Shown: positions 1 to 8,581, counted from the stretch's first letter. The stretch: 64,000 nucleotides of DNA from Chthoniobacterales bacterium (GCA_035274845.1 DATENU010000007.1:62001-126000), one strand, 5' to 3'. Notes: generated by a model from the letters alone, not told the origin. Program-made: numbers and translations.

Positions 1-1401
1 GTGATGATGTTCATTTTCTGGGAGCTGGTGGGCGTCAGTTCCTATCTGCTGATTGGCCACTGGTTTGACCGCGACACGGCGGCGGCCGCCGCCAAGAAAG
101 CGTTTTTGACAAATCGCATCGGCGATTTCGGCTTCATGCTCGGAATCCTCATGGCCTGGACGGCGACGGGCTCCGTTCTTTTCAGCGAAATGAATCACGA
201 ACTGGGCCGGATCACGAGTTACCCCGGGTACCTTACCGTCTCCGCGCTGCTCATCTTTTGCGGCGCGATGGGCAAGTCCGCGCAATTCCCGCTTCACGTT
301 TGGTTGCCCGATGCGATGGAAGGCCCCACGCCGATCTCCGCTTTGATCCACGCGGCAACGATGGTGGCCGCCGGCGTTTACATGCTGGTGCGGGTCAGCT
401 TCCTGTTTCAAGCGTCCGCCGAGGCGCTCTGGGTGATCGCCTGGATTGGAACGATCACCGCGGTCATGGCCGCACTCATCGCCACGCAACAAAACGACAT
501 CAAACGCATTCTGGCCTACTCAACCCTGTCGCAGCTCGGATACATGGTGATGGCGGTGGGGCTCGCCTCGGGAGAGGCCGCGATGTTCCACCTGTTTACC
601 CACGCGTTCTTCAAGGCGCTTCTCTTCCTCTGCGCCGGATCGATCATCGTGATGCTGCACCACGAACAAAATATATGGAAGATGGGCGGACTGGCGGGCC
701 GCCTCGGCATCACCTTTCTCACCTTCCTGGTCGGGACGCTTGCCCTGATTGGGTTTCCGCCCTTCAGCGGTTTTTTTAGCAAGGACGCCATCCTGGCGTT
801 GGCCTACGAAAAAGATCGCGCTATTTTTTGGCTTGCCCTTTTTACGGCGTTTCTGACCGCGTTCTACATGCTGCGCCTGGTGGTGGTGGTTTTCTTTGGC
901 AAACCACGCAGCGACCAGGCGCGAGCGGGACGAGAAGCGCCTTGGGTGATGATCGGGCCGCTCGTTCTCCTCGCCCTTCCGGCCTTCGCATCGGGCTTTG
1001 GATTTGTCGCGAAACTCTTCGTCCAACTGCCGGCTGAGAAAGAGACGGACTGGCTCGTCCCCGGGATGGCTCTGGCCGCCACTGTCGCCGGCGCCACCGC
1101 CGCCATCGTCCTTTATCGCAACCGGCAAAGCGAACCGATGGACTTCGCACTGCTTCGAAAGCGTTTCTATTTCGACGAACTCTATGCGTTTCTGATTGCC
1201 GCGACCCAGGGACTACTGGCTGCCCTGGCCGCGTTCATTGACCGCTGGATCCTCGACGCCGGTTTCATCCGGGGCGCCAGCACCGCCACCTGGGGTATCG
1301 GTTCGCTGCTTCGGTTATTTCAGGTCGGAAACCTCCAGGCCTACTCGTTCCTTTTCGGGCTGGGGATCGTCGCGCTCATCTACTTCACGATTTTCCGATG
1401 A
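1..1401 (+). CDS. nuoL: NADH-quinone oxidoreductase subunit L (NuoL), 5'-truncated by window edge
   Basis: Antiporter-like proton-pumping subunit of respiratory complex I in the inner membrane. The 466 visible residues are almost entirely hydrophobic helices and include the conserved core PLHVWLPDAMEGPTP followed by LIHAATMVAAGVYM around residues 95-130, which is the diagnostic NuoL/MrpA proton-channel motif. Family members are about 610-650 residues, so 150-180 N-terminal residues lie before base 1; the GTG at base 1 is not the true start. The stop codon overlaps the nuoM start (ATGA at 1398-1401), so the genes are translationally coupled. NuoL rather than M or N is supported by the gene order L-M-N and by the extra C-terminal helices (YFDELYAFLIAATQG). 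Identification is firm. Confidence 0.96.
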   Translation: MMMFIFWELVGVSSYLLIGHWFDRDTAAAAAKKAFLTNRIGDFGFMLGILMAWTATGSVLFSEMNHELGRITSYPGYLTVSALLIFCGAMGKSAQFPLHVWLPDAMEGPTPISALIHAATMVAAGVYMLVRVSFLFQASAEALWVIAWIGTITAVMAALIATQQNDIKRILAYSTLSQLGYMVMAVGLASGEAAMFHLFTHAFFKALLFLCAGSIIVMLHHEQNIWKMGGLAGRLGITFLTFLVGTLALIGFPPFSGFFSKDAILALAYEKDRAIFWLALFTAFLTAFYMLRLVVVVFFGKPRSDQARAGREAPWVMIGPLVLLALPAFASGFGFVAKLFVQLPAEKETDWLVPGMALAATVAGATAAIVLYRNRQSEPMDFALLRKRFYFDELYAFLIAATQGLLAALAAFIDRWILDAGFIRGASTATWGIGSLLRLFQVGNLQAYSFLFGLGIVALIYFTIFR

Positions 1402-2873
1402 TCCTGCCTTTCATTGTCTTTCTTCCGATCGCGGCTGCCGTGGCAATCCTGCTGGGAGCGCCTGCCCGAAGAACGGCTCTTTGGGCTGCAGGCCTGACGC
1501 TGGGAGCGACCCTGCTCGCTTACCTTTTATTCGAAGGTGGCCGGCGGGGTTTTGAAATGGTGATGTCGTTTCCCATCAGCGCCGATTGGAAGATCAACTT
1601 CACGCTTGGGGTCGACGGACTGAGCGTGATGATGCTGCTCCTCACCGCCCTGGTAACCCTGGCGGCCGTCTGGTTTACCGGCGAAATCGGGCAGCACCCA
1701 AATGCCTTTTATGCCTGTCTTCTTTTCATCGCCGCCGGGGCGCTGGGGGCATTCGCGTCGCTCGATCTATTTTTCTTTTATGCCTTCCATGAGCTCGCCC
1801 TGATTCCCACCTTCCTTTTGATCGGAATCTGGGGCACGGGTAATCGGCAGGCGGCGGCGTGGAAAATCACGATCTACCTGGCGACCGGAAGTTTCATTCT
1901 CCTGCTTGGCCTGATCATGCTTTACCGCGCAGTCCCCGAAGCGGCGCGAAGCTTTGATTTTCGGGCGTTGCACGCGGCCGCAGGGGCGATCCCGGCTGCT
2001 GCGCAAGGACGCATCTTCCTTATCCTGCTGGTCGGTTTCGGAATTCTGGTTTCGCTCTTTCCGTTTCACACCTGGGCGCCCGAGGCGTATGCCTCCGCTC
2101 CGGCGCCGGCCGCGATGTTGCACGCCGGGGTCCTGAAGAAATTCGGATTGTATGGATTGTTGCGGCTCGCGTTGCCGCTCCTGCCGGAGGGCGCCCAGCA
2201 ATACAGCACGCTCCTGATCGTGTTGTTGCTCGGCAACATCATCTACGTCGGGTTGGTCACCATCGCGCAAAAGCGGCTCGATTGGATGTTGGGTTACTCG
2301 AGCGTAATGCACATGGGTTACATTTTCCTGGGGATCGCCAGCGGTACCCTACTCGGGACCAGCGGAGCCGCGGTTCTGATTTTCGCCCACGGAATTTCCA
2401 TCGCCCTTCTCTTCGCTATCGCCGGAGAAGTCCGCCAGCGCACCGGGACCCTGGTGCTGGAGGAACTGGGAGGTCTTGGAAAATTAATGCCACGCGCGGG
2501 CCTGGCGTTTGGATTCGCCGCCTTCGCGTCGATTGGTCTGCCGGGCTTCGCCAATTTTGCCGGCGAAGTGATGGTGCTTTTCGGCGCTTTCCGGAATGGG
2601 GCGAACCCGGAGCGCTTTGGGATTTACCAAATCGCAACCGTGCTGGGTCTCTGGGGGATAGTAATTTCCGCTGTCTATATGTTGCGGGCGTATCGCCGGG
2701 TTTTCATGGGCGCGTTGGGGGAATCGCTCGGCGGCGTCACCGACCTCCGCCAGAGCCTCCGCGTTCCAATCATGCTCCTCGTCGCCATGACGATTTGGTT
2801 CGGGGTCGCTCCGCAATCGTTCCTCAAGCTGGTCACGCCAACTTTCAAAAGTTATTTCAGCGCGAAACCATGA
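1398..2873 (+). CDS. nuoM: NADH-quinone oxidoreductase subunit M (NuoM)
   Basis: Second antiporter-like proton-pumping subunit of complex I. It has 491 residues, close to the usual 490-510, with about 14 hydrophobic segments. The segment YAFHELALIPTFLLIGIWG carries the conserved membrane glutamate near residue 132, and the PFHTWAPEAYASAPAPAAM region with the following KK pair near residue 250 matches the second half-channel of NuoM. The start ATG overlaps the nuoL stop and the stop TGA overlaps the nuoN start, so L, M and N form one transcript with tight coupling. Nothing is unusual in the sequence. Confidence 0.97.
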   Translation: MILPFIVFLPIAAAVAILLGAPARRTALWAAGLTLGATLLAYLLFEGGRRGFEMVMSFPISADWKINFTLGVDGLSVMMLLLTALVTLAAVWFTGEIGQHPNAFYACLLFIAAGALGAFASLDLFFFYAFHELALIPTFLLIGIWGTGNRQAAAWKITIYLATGSFILLLGLIMLYRAVPEAARSFDFRALHAAAGAIPAAAQGRIFLILLVGFGILVSLFPFHTWAPEAYASAPAPAAMLHAGVLKKFGLYGLLRLALPLLPEGAQQYSTLLIVLLLGNIIYVGLVTIAQKRLDWMLGYSSVMHMGYIFLGIASGTLLGTSGAAVLIFAHGISIALLFAIAGEVRQRTGTLVLEELGGLGKLMPRAGLAFGFAAFASIGLPGFANFAGEVMVLFGAFRNGANPERFGIYQIATVLGLWGIVISAVYMLRAYRRVFMGALGESLGGVTDLRQSLRVPIMLLVAMTIWFGVAPQSFLKLVTPTFKSYFSAKP

Positions 2874-4330
2874 TGATCGCCGCTCCCAGTCTCGAAATCG
2901 CGGTGCTCGTTCTCGGTTTGCTCGTGCTCCTCTTTGAAGCGTTCGCGGAGGGAATCGACAAGAGGACGTTTGCGATCACCGCCATCGCCGGTCTTGCTAC
3001 CGTCTTGCTCGCGAGTTTCTTCCTTGTTCCCGCGGTCCCGGACGCGGCCTCCTCTGGTTTCTGGAGTTTTTACACCGCTGATCCCCTGGCGATTTTTTTC
3101 AAACGCTTCGCTCTCGTCACGACCATCATCGTCCTGGTCATGATGATCGATTACGCACCGGTCGTGCGGGATTCGATTCCCGGCGCGACGCCTCAGTCAG
3201 GGCTGGGCGAATTCTTTGCGCTCCCGATTTTCACCTGTGCCGGCCTGATGTGGATGGCGTCCGCGATCGATTTCGTGATGATTTTCGTCTCGCTCGAGCT
3301 CGTGTCCATTTCGCTTTATGTCCTGGTCAGTTTCACCCGTCGCAATCCCGCTTCTCTTGAGGCCGGGGGGAAATATCTGATCCTGAGTGCTGTCTCGACG
3401 GGCTTCCTGGTTTATGGGATCACCTGGGTTTTCGGCGTCACTGGCGAAACCAGTCTTGCCCGGATCGCGACCGCGCTAACCCAACCCGGGATCGAAGAGG
3501 GCCCGGCTCTTTTCGGGATGGTTCTTATTCTCGTGGCGCTGGGATTCAAAATCGCCGCGGTGCCTTTTCAAATTTGGGTTCCCGATGTCTACCAAGGCGC
3601 GCCCACTCCGGTCACCGCTTACCTTTCCGTGGGATCGAAAGCGGCGGGGTTCGTCGTCCTTTTGCGCGTGCTTCAACCGTTCCTGATGCTGCCTCGAATG
3701 GAGCGTCTGCTCATGGCGATGGCGCTGCTTACGCTCATCTATGGAAATCTGGCCGCGCTCCCGCAGAGCAATCTCAAACGGCTCCTCGCTTATTCGAGCA
3801 TCGCGCACGCGGGTTATCTTCTCATCGGCGTGGTCTGCCTCGATGGGATGGCCGTCGCCTACTACCTCGTCGCTTATCTGCTCATGACGCTCCTGAGCTT
3901 CGCCGTCCTGGTGGTAGTGGCGAAACACACCGGCGACAACATCGAAGACTTCAACGGCCTCGCCCGGCGGTCGCCATTCCTGGCTTTCGCGATGTTGATC
4001 GCGATGGCGTCGCTTGCGGGCATCCCTTTTACCGCCGGTTTTCTGGGCAAATTCTACATCTTCAATGCCGCCATCGAACACCATCAGACGGCCCTGACGG
4101 TCGTTGGCATCATCACAGTTGCCTGCGGCTTTTATTATTACTTCAAGATCGTCCGGGCCATGTACTGGGAAACGCCCGTGGGCGACGCGGCGGTGCCGCT
4201 GAGCGGATTGTCGCGGGCGACCATGGCAGCGCTGATCGCCGGCATCATTTTTCTGGGCGTCTATCCGCAGCCCGTCCTAAATGCGCTCAAGGGGCCGGCT
4301 GTTGCGGTCACCGCGTCGGTCAACCACTGA
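2870..4330 (+). CDS. nuoN: NADH-quinone oxidoreductase subunit N (NuoN)
   Basis: Third antiporter-like subunit of complex I, 486 residues if the ATG at 2870 is used. That start gives MMIAAPSLEIAVLVLG and overlaps the nuoM stop (ATGATGA at 2870-2876). The open frame extends upstream inside nuoM, but that extension is the shadow of nuoM and is rejected. Recognisable motifs are MIFVSLELVSISLYVL (conserved glutamate), VPFQIWVPDVYQGAPTP and LLAYSSIAHAGYLLIG. It is the last gene of the visible nuo cluster. A hairpin repeat of the CCGCGGAT family starts 4 bases after the stop and may serve as a transcript end. Confidence 0.97.
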   Translation: MMIAAPSLEIAVLVLGLLVLLFEAFAEGIDKRTFAITAIAGLATVLLASFFLVPAVPDAASSGFWSFYTADPLAIFFKRFALVTTIIVLVMMIDYAPVVRDSIPGATPQSGLGEFFALPIFTCAGLMWMASAIDFVMIFVSLELVSISLYVLVSFTRRNPASLEAGGKYLILSAVSTGFLVYGITWVFGVTGETSLARIATALTQPGIEEGPALFGMVLILVALGFKIAAVPFQIWVPDVYQGAPTPVTAYLSVGSKAAGFVVLLRVLQPFLMLPRMERLLMAMALLTLIYGNLAALPQSNLKRLLAYSSIAHAGYLLIGVVCLDGMAVAYYLVAYLLMTLLSFAVLVVVAKHTGDNIEDFNGLARRSPFLAFAMLIAMASLAGIPFTAGFLGKFYIFNAAIEHHQTALTVVGIITVACGFYYYFKIVRAMYWETPVGDAAVPLSGLSRATMAALIAGIIFLGVYPQPVLNALKGPAVAVTASVNH

Positions 4331-4334
4331 ATGA

Positions 4335-4413
4335 AACCGCGGATTACGCAGATTTCACGGATCTGAAGAAGGCATTTGCCATAACATCCGGGCCATCCGC
4401 GTAATCCGCGGTT
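4335..4413. repeat. CCGCGGAT-family inverted repeat (copy 1)
   Basis: Left arm AACCGCGGATTACGCAGA and right arm ATCCGCGTAATCCGCGGTT are inverted copies around a short, non-conserved middle. The element lies between the nuoN stop and the convergent HNH gene, filling nearly the whole gap. The same arms recur at 8582, 9027, 10193, 11579, 11992, 41587 and 57391. Confidence 0.9.
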
Positions 4414-4419
4414 CAAAAC

Positions 4420-5031
4420 TCAATCGCTCAGCTCTACGTTCCAGTAGGCAAGATCGACAAAGTGCCGCCAGCTTTCGTGGTGTTGCGACGTGAACGTCAC
4501 ATGGACAAATGGCCGCCATTTCGGCCGCTTCGGTCTTCGGATAAGAGTCATGTGCGCTTCATGCGGGAGGCGGTTTCCCTTGCGCGTGTTGCAGGAGATG
4601 CACGAGCAAACCACGTTCTCCCAGGTCGTCAGTCCCCCCTTATCGCGGGGCAGGACGTGGTCGAGATTCAATTCGGTCCGCTCGAAAGTTCCGCCGCAAT
4701 ACTGGCACATGTTTTTGTCGCGCTCGAAAACGTTGTGGCGGGTGAACTTCACTTCCTTTTTCGGCAACCGATCGAACAGGAGGAGGACGATCACTCTCGG
4801 CACGCGGATCTTCCACGAGATGGTGGTGACGACCTCATGGTCCGGCGCGGTCACGGAAAAATCACGCCAGCTCGCAAAGTCATGGGTCAGGAAGTTGTTG
4901 GAAGGATCGGAGGAAACCACCTGGGCATGACCCTGGTAAAGCAGGGTGAAAGCACGCCTGGCGGAACAAATATTGACGGCCTGCCAGAGGCGATTCAGCA
5001 CCAGAACCTGAGTATTAAGCAGGGTATGCAC
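4420..5031 (-). CDS. HNH endonuclease family protein
   Basis: Small HNH-fold nuclease-like protein of the COG1403/McrA-like type that is common in single copy in many bacteria. It starts with the family's typical NTQVLVLNRLWQAVN segment. The zinc-finger/HNH core is MCQYCGG, then LNLDHVLPRDKGG, then ENVVCSCISCNTRKGNR, giving two CxxC pairs and the D-H of the ββα-metal motif. The open frame reaches a TTG at 5079, but the GTG at 5031 puts the start directly before the conserved segment, so I use 5031 (203 residues); the start is uncertain. It is convergent with nuoN. Function in the cell is not known; a role in DNA repair or defence cannot be read from this context. Confidence 0.88.
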   Translation of the reverse strand: MHTLLNTQVLVLNRLWQAVNICSARRAFTLLYQGHAQVVSSDPSNNFLTHDFASWRDFSVTAPDHEVVTTISWKIRVPRVIVLLLFDRLPKKEVKFTRHNVFERDKNMCQYCGGTFERTELNLDHVLPRDKGGLTTWENVVCSCISCNTRKGNRLPHEAHMTLIRRPKRPKWRPFVHVTFTSQHHESWRHFVDLAYWNVELSD

Positions 5032-5122
5032 GTCGGCGTAAATTGCGGCGACGGTATCACCGCCGATTTTTCCTGTCAACGCGGGTACGCTCCCCCGGGA
5101 CGCCCCGGGGTGGAATCCCGAG

Positions 5123-5707
5123 TCAGTGCCCGGTAAGGCCGTGGCCCTCTGGAATCCTCATCATGGTCGAGGCGCTACCCTCCCCGGCCCGCTCCTGTAT
5201 GTTTCGAACCGAGGCGCGGTCCATTCCCACGACGTTTCGCGGATTTGTCTCACCTGCTTCCACCCAGCGCCCCAAATTACTTCCGGTCCCACTTTTCACC
5301 CAAAAGTAGCGAACGCCCTGGATGATCCTTTCGTTGGATGCGATGGGCCGTTCGCTGACGATCTGGCCGGTGATCTGAAGCGTGGATGTTACCGGGACCT
5401 TCATGGCAACGCCACCCGCGCTGAATCTCTCCCCCGGCACGGAATCGGCGGTAATCTTTTTCGTCCCGGCGGCGACGACGATCAGATATCGGTCGCCCTT
5501 AAGCGTTCCGTTGTTTGCGTCAAACTGCACCACGTACTTTCCGGGACCAAGTCTGCCGGTGATGAAGAGACCCGCGGCGTTGGTCCTGCCTTGGAACGTG
5601 GTCTTACCGCTGGCATCGGAGACCGCCACGTTAATGGCTGGCAGCCCGGCCAGAACGGGCGAGGCCAGGAGAAAAGAAAACAGAATGTTCCGGATCGCGC
5701 TCTTCAC
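5123..5707 (-). CDS. Secreted hypothetical protein with a carboxypeptidase-regulatory-like fold
   Basis: I do not recognise a named family. With the GTG at 5707 the product is 194 residues and begins with a clean Sec signal peptide (VKSAIRNILFSFLLASPVLA, then GLPAINVAV). The N-terminal half, with SDASGKTTFQGRTNAAGLF and LGPGKYVVQFDA, looks like a SpaA/carboxypeptidase-regulatory β-sandwich that presents a modifiable loop. The C-terminal half (about residues 95-194) has ITGQIVSERPIASNERIIQG, which looks like a second β domain with many polar residues. A longer frame to a TTG at 5749 would bury the signal peptide and is less likely. It lies upstream of, and codirectional with, the HNH gene. Confidence 0.7.
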   Translation of the reverse strand: MKSAIRNILFSFLLASPVLAGLPAINVAVSDASGKTTFQGRTNAAGLFITGRLGPGKYVVQFDANNGTLKGDRYLIVVAAGTKKITADSVPGERFSAGGVAMKVPVTSTLQITGQIVSERPIASNERIIQGVRYFWVKSGTGSNLGRWVEAGETNPRNVVGMDRASVRNIQERAGEGSASTMMRIPEGHGLTGH

Positions 5708-5808
5708 AAGCCGATCGTATCTCGGACTGGAGCGCTTCGACAAGCTCAAGCTTCAGCCGACTCGCGCATCCCGTGCCGAAACTGTCGACTCAGAAGCATC
5801 TCCGAGTT

Positions 5809-6222
5809 CTACTTCTGCAGCCGCACAAGAGCCTCGATCATCTCCGGACTCCGCATCCGCATCTCTTCGCGATGAATCGCGGCCAGTCCAGCCAGGAGCC
5901 GATCACCTTCGGGCGTCAGCTTCAGGAAAACCTGACGTCGATCCAGGACACCCGGCTCGCGCTGGAGGAGCGATATCGCCTCGAGTTTGTCCACGATACC
6001 CACCGCCGTGTTGTGCTTCACCTGCAGCCGTTCACTCAAGTCGCCGATGGTGAGACCGGTCGAAGCGGAAAACGCCTTCAACGCCAGGAGCGCCTCATAT
6101 TGTTCGGGGGTCAGCTTTGCCTCGTGGGCCAGGGTTCGCTTACTGAAGCTCAAAAATTTTCGCATCGCATACCGGAAATCGGCGAGCGCATCATAATCCT
6201 CTGCCTGGAGTGAACGCGTCAT
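5809..6222 (-). CDS. MarR-family transcriptional regulator
   Basis: Winged-helix repressor of 137 residues from the ATG at 6222 (a TTG at 6264 is the alternative). The central segment LTPEQYEALLALKAF, LTIGDLSERLQVKHNTAVGIVDKLE and LLQREPGVLDRRQVFLKLTPEG is the textbook MarR helix-turn-helix plus DRR wing. It is divergent from the prepilin gene at 6356, and the intergenic space holds a perfect 10-bp-arm palindrome at 6303-6325, so autoregulation and control of the pilin genes are likely (inference). MarR proteins usually respond to small phenolic or oxidising ligands; no ligand can be predicted here. Confidence 0.92.
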   Translation of the reverse strand: MTRSLQAEDYDALADFRYAMRKFLSFSKRTLAHEAKLTPEQYEALLALKAFSASTGLTIGDLSERLQVKHNTAVGIVDKLEAISLLQREPGVLDRRQVFLKLTPEGDRLLAGLAAIHREEMRMRSPEMIEALVRLQK

Positions 6223-6302
6223 GGCCAGAGAGGTATACGGAAGAAGTTTTTCTGCCCAGCTCAAAAGAATTGGGATACGGACACTATTTGCTCAAACCTC
6301 AT

Positions 6303-6325
6303 AATATATCGGTTGCCGATATATT
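6303..6325. promoter_or_regulatory. Perfect palindrome, probable MarR operator
   Basis: AATATATCGG, 3-base centre TTG, then CCGATATATT: 10-bp arms with no mismatch, in the 133-bp space between the divergent marR and prepilin starts. Size, AT-rich flanks and location fit a MarR-dimer operator. A degraded half-copy (GCCGATATTTCC, about 6912-6924) precedes the second prepilin gene. Confidence 0.7.
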
Positions 6326-6355
6326 GGCATGAACGGTGCTTATAATTATTATAAC

Positions 6356-6754
6356 ATGAAAACCAAATTTGGTTCGCGCCAGTCCGCCTTCACTCTCGTC
6401 GAAATCATGATCGTCGTGGCGATCATCGCCTTGCTCGCCGCTATCGCGGTTCCAGGATTCCTCCGCGCCCGGAAGCGCTCCCAAGCCAGCCGCATCATCA
6501 ATGATCTGCGCCTGATCGACTCCGCAGTCGACCAGTATGCCATCGAAACGAACCGCTCGAGTGGGTTTTCCGTTAACACCGTCGATTGGACCAATTATCT
6601 CAAAAAAGACACCAACCTTTATCTGACCGGCAAAGATATTCTCGGCAACAGCTTCGGTCAGCAGGGAGTCGATTCTCTCCCGAAAGTGCCGACGTCCAGC
6701 TACAATGCTCTTTCGGACGTCGCAGACGCGACTTTCTGGTCGCCTTACAACTAA
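6356..6754 (+). CDS. Prepilin-like protein, type IV pilin / type II pseudopilin N-terminus (copy 1)
   Basis: 132-residue protein with the class III signal typical of pilins: a short basic leader, then SAFTLVEIMIVVAIIALLAA, a hydrophobic helix carrying Glu+5, followed by VPGFLRARKRSQASR. It would be processed by prepilin peptidase and assembled as pilin or pseudopilin. The residue before the cleavage site is Ala (QSA|FTLVE) rather than the usual Gly. The C-terminal domain is short and ends in FWSPYN. I chose ATG 6356 (MKTKFG...) because it gives a normal leader; an in-frame ATG at 6329 would add nine unneeded residues. A second, highly similar gene follows at 6945. PilT-type ATPases lie downstream on the other strand, but no PilB, PilC or secretin gene is visible. 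Confidence 0.9.
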   Translation: MKTKFGSRQSAFTLVEIMIVVAIIALLAAIAVPGFLRARKRSQASRIINDLRLIDSAVDQYAIETNRSSGFSVNTVDWTNYLKKDTNLYLTGKDILGNSFGQQGVDSLPKVPTSSYNALSDVADATFWSPYN

Positions 6755-6797
6755 GAGCGACCTATCCGTCCGCGACCCATATTGCGGACCTCAGGAT

Positions 6798-6821
6798 GAA
6801 GGCAGGCGCGAGCCTGCCTTC
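6798..6821 (+). terminator. Probable rho-independent terminator after prepilin gene 1
   Basis: GAAGGCAGGC, loop GCGA, GCCTGCCTTC: a perfect 10-bp stem followed by GTCGTTTTG. It sits 44 bases after the first prepilin stop, preceded by a smaller GTCCGC...GCGGAC hairpin at 6768-6789. Confidence 0.6.
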
Positions 6822-6944
6822 GTCGTTTTGTGGATGCCCGGCCCGGGCTGTTTGCCCGGGTTTCAGCGAAGAAAATACTCGCAAAACGAGTAACAACTCG
6901 AGAGCCGATATTTCCGGCGCAACTGCTGCTGTAATTTCCATAAC

Positions 6945-7343
6945 ATGAAACGCCAGCTCGATTCCAAGCCGACTGCCTTCACGCTCGCCGAAATCATGAT
7001 CGTGGTCGCTATCATCGCCTTGCTCGCGGTCATTGCGGTCCCTGGTTTTCTTCGCGCGCGCAAGCGAACGCAAGCGAGCCGCGTTCTCAACGATCTGCGC
7101 ATGATTGATTCCGCGGTCCATCAGTATGCCATCGAGACCAACCGATCCGGCGGGTTTGCGGTTGGAACCGCCGATTGGACGAACTATCTGAAAGTCGGAA
7201 CGAACCTCTATCTGACCGGCAAGGACATTCTAGGGAACACCTTCGGTGAGCAGGGCGTCGACTCCATCCCGAAAGTCCCGACCGCCAGCTTCAACGCCCT
7301 CTCGGACGTGGCGGACGCCGGCTTTTGGTCGCCTTACAACTAA
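6945..7343 (+). CDS. Prepilin-like protein (tandem paralogue, copy 2)
   Basis: 132 residues, the same length as the gene at 6356 and closely similar throughout (shared IIALLA, PGFLRARKR, NDLRxIDSAVxQYAIETNRS, NLYLTGKDILGN and the final FWSPYN). Leader KPTA|FTLAEIMIV again has Ala, not Gly, before Phe+1, and Leu-Ala replaces Leu-Val before Glu+5. Its downstream flank repeats the first copy's (AGTCCGC...GCGGACT hairpin at 7356-7377, then TCAGGATGAT), so the duplication included the 3' region. The upstream palindrome is only half kept, so the two copies may be regulated differently. It is convergent with the PilT-like gene that ends at 7412. Confidence 0.9.
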   Translation: MKRQLDSKPTAFTLAEIMIVVAIIALLAVIAVPGFLRARKRTQASRVLNDLRMIDSAVHQYAIETNRSGGFAVGTADWTNYLKVGTNLYLTGKDILGNTFGEQGVDSIPKVPTASFNALSDVADAGFWSPYN

Positions 7344-7355
7344 GAAAGATATTTC

Positions 7356-7377
7356 AGTCCGCGGCATTTTGCGGACT
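7356..7377 (+). terminator. Hairpin between convergent prepilin 2 and pilT-like gene
   Basis: AGTCCGC, 8-base loop GGCATTTT, GCGGACT: a 7-bp stem 12 bases after the prepilin stop, duplicated from the flank of copy 1. There is no long T-run, so termination strength is uncertain. Confidence 0.4.
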
Positions 7378-7411
7378 TCAGGATGATGGCAGGGCAGCCG
7401 GTCTTCGTTGT

Positions 7412-8575
7412 CTAACGGATAAGCATTCGGGTCCGATCTTTGCCCTTAACGAAATCACCCGGAGCGCGCTTCCGGTCGTGAGCCGCGGAGCCGGCGGCAT
7501 CGCCAAGCTCCTGTTCGTCGACCGGCAGGAACTCCTTGAACCGGCCTTTGTCGATCGCCTTCATAAACGCTTCCCGGGGTGAGACCGCCCCCTCTTGCAG
7601 CAAAGCCTGGATCGCGTCGTCCATGAATTGCATCCCCTGCCCTTTGCCCGCCACGATGACGTCCTGAAGCTTTTGGGTCGCGCCTTCCCGGATGATGGCG
7701 GAGACAGCGGGGTTCGCGATGAGAATCTCATTCACGGCGATCCGTCCGGACCCGTCCGCCTTCTTCAGGAGCAATTGCGCCAGCACTCCCCGCAACGAAT
7801 TCGCCAGCATGGTGCGAATCTGCGCCTGCTTGTTTGCCGGGAAGGCGTCCACCAGGCGGTCGATCGTCTTGCGCGCGTTGTTGGTGTGGAGCGTGCCGAA
7901 CACCAGCAATCCGGTCTCCGCGGCAGTCAGCGCGAGGGAGATTGTTTCCAGGTCGCGCATCTCGCCCACGAGGACAATGTCGGCATCTTCCCGCAGGGCG
8001 GCCTTGAGCCCGCCGGGAAACGAGGCGCAATCGACCGGGACTTCGCGTTGGGTAATGAGGCTAAGTTTGTTCGCATGCACGAATTCGATCGGCTCCTCGA
8101 TCGTAACGATATGTCGCGCGAAATTTTCGTTTAGGTAATCGATCAACGCCGCCAGCGTCGTTGATTTTCCCGAGCCGGTAGGACCGGTCACGAGGACCAA
8201 GCCGCCCCGAAGACGTCCAAATTGTTTTACCACCGGCGGAATTCCCAGCTCATCCAGGCTGGCGATCGCAGCCGGGATCAGGCGAAAAACCGCACCGTAA
8301 CCGTTCGTCTGTTTGAGGTAGTTGCAGCGGAACCGGGAGCGGTCAGGCATTTCGTAGGCGAAATCAAGATCGCCGCGCTCCTCGAATAATTTCCAACTCT
8401 CCGGGCCGCAAATCTCACTCAACATCGCGACCGCTTCGTCGCGCGTCACGGCCTCTTCCCGAATCGGCATAACATCCCCATGCCGCCGCATCTTCGGCGG
8501 CTGACCCTGGGCAATGTGTAAATCCGAGCCGCCATGTTCGACGATGATGCTGAGAAATTGATCAAGGTAAGACAT
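7412..8575 (-). CDS. pilT: PilT-type twitching motility / retraction ATPase (copy 1)
   Basis: 387-residue secretion-superfamily ATPase that depolymerises type IV pili from the cytoplasmic side. The N-terminal domain starts MSYLDQFLSIIVEHGGSDLHI; Walker A is VTGPTGSGKSTT near residue 130, followed by the Asp box (TIEEPIEFVH), Walker B (DIVLVGEMRD) and the His box (FGTLHTNNARKTIDRLVD). AIRNLIRE, the motif classical PilT proteins need for retraction, is represented by SAIIREGATQK. The C-terminal roughly 45 residues are charged and variable. It is downstream of the second PilT-like gene and separated from it by the GxxExxY cassette; its start lies only 6 bases from the cassette's repeat, and no clear ribosome site remains. 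Confidence 0.93.
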   Translation of the reverse strand: MSYLDQFLSIIVEHGGSDLHIAQGQPPKMRRHGDVMPIREEAVTRDEAVAMLSEICGPESWKLFEERGDLDFAYEMPDRSRFRCNYLKQTNGYGAVFRLIPAAIASLDELGIPPVVKQFGRLRGGLVLVTGPTGSGKSTTLAALIDYLNENFARHIVTIEEPIEFVHANKLSLITQREVPVDCASFPGGLKAALREDADIVLVGEMRDLETISLALTAAETGLLVFGTLHTNNARKTIDRLVDAFPANKQAQIRTMLANSLRGVLAQLLLKKADGSGRIAVNEILIANPAVSAIIREGATQKLQDVIVAGKGQGMQFMDDAIQALLQEGAVSPREAFMKAIDKGRFKEFLPVDEQELGDAAGSAAHDRKRAPGDFVKGKDRTRMLIR

Positions 8576-8581
8576 TTTTTG

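Noticed and set aside
1..3. GTG at base 1 as the nuoL start
   Set aside because: Conserved N-terminal helices of NuoL are missing, so the gene begins before the window.
2282..2869. Long N-terminal extension of nuoN
   Set aside because: It is nuoM read in another frame; the ATGA overlap at 2870 is the natural start.
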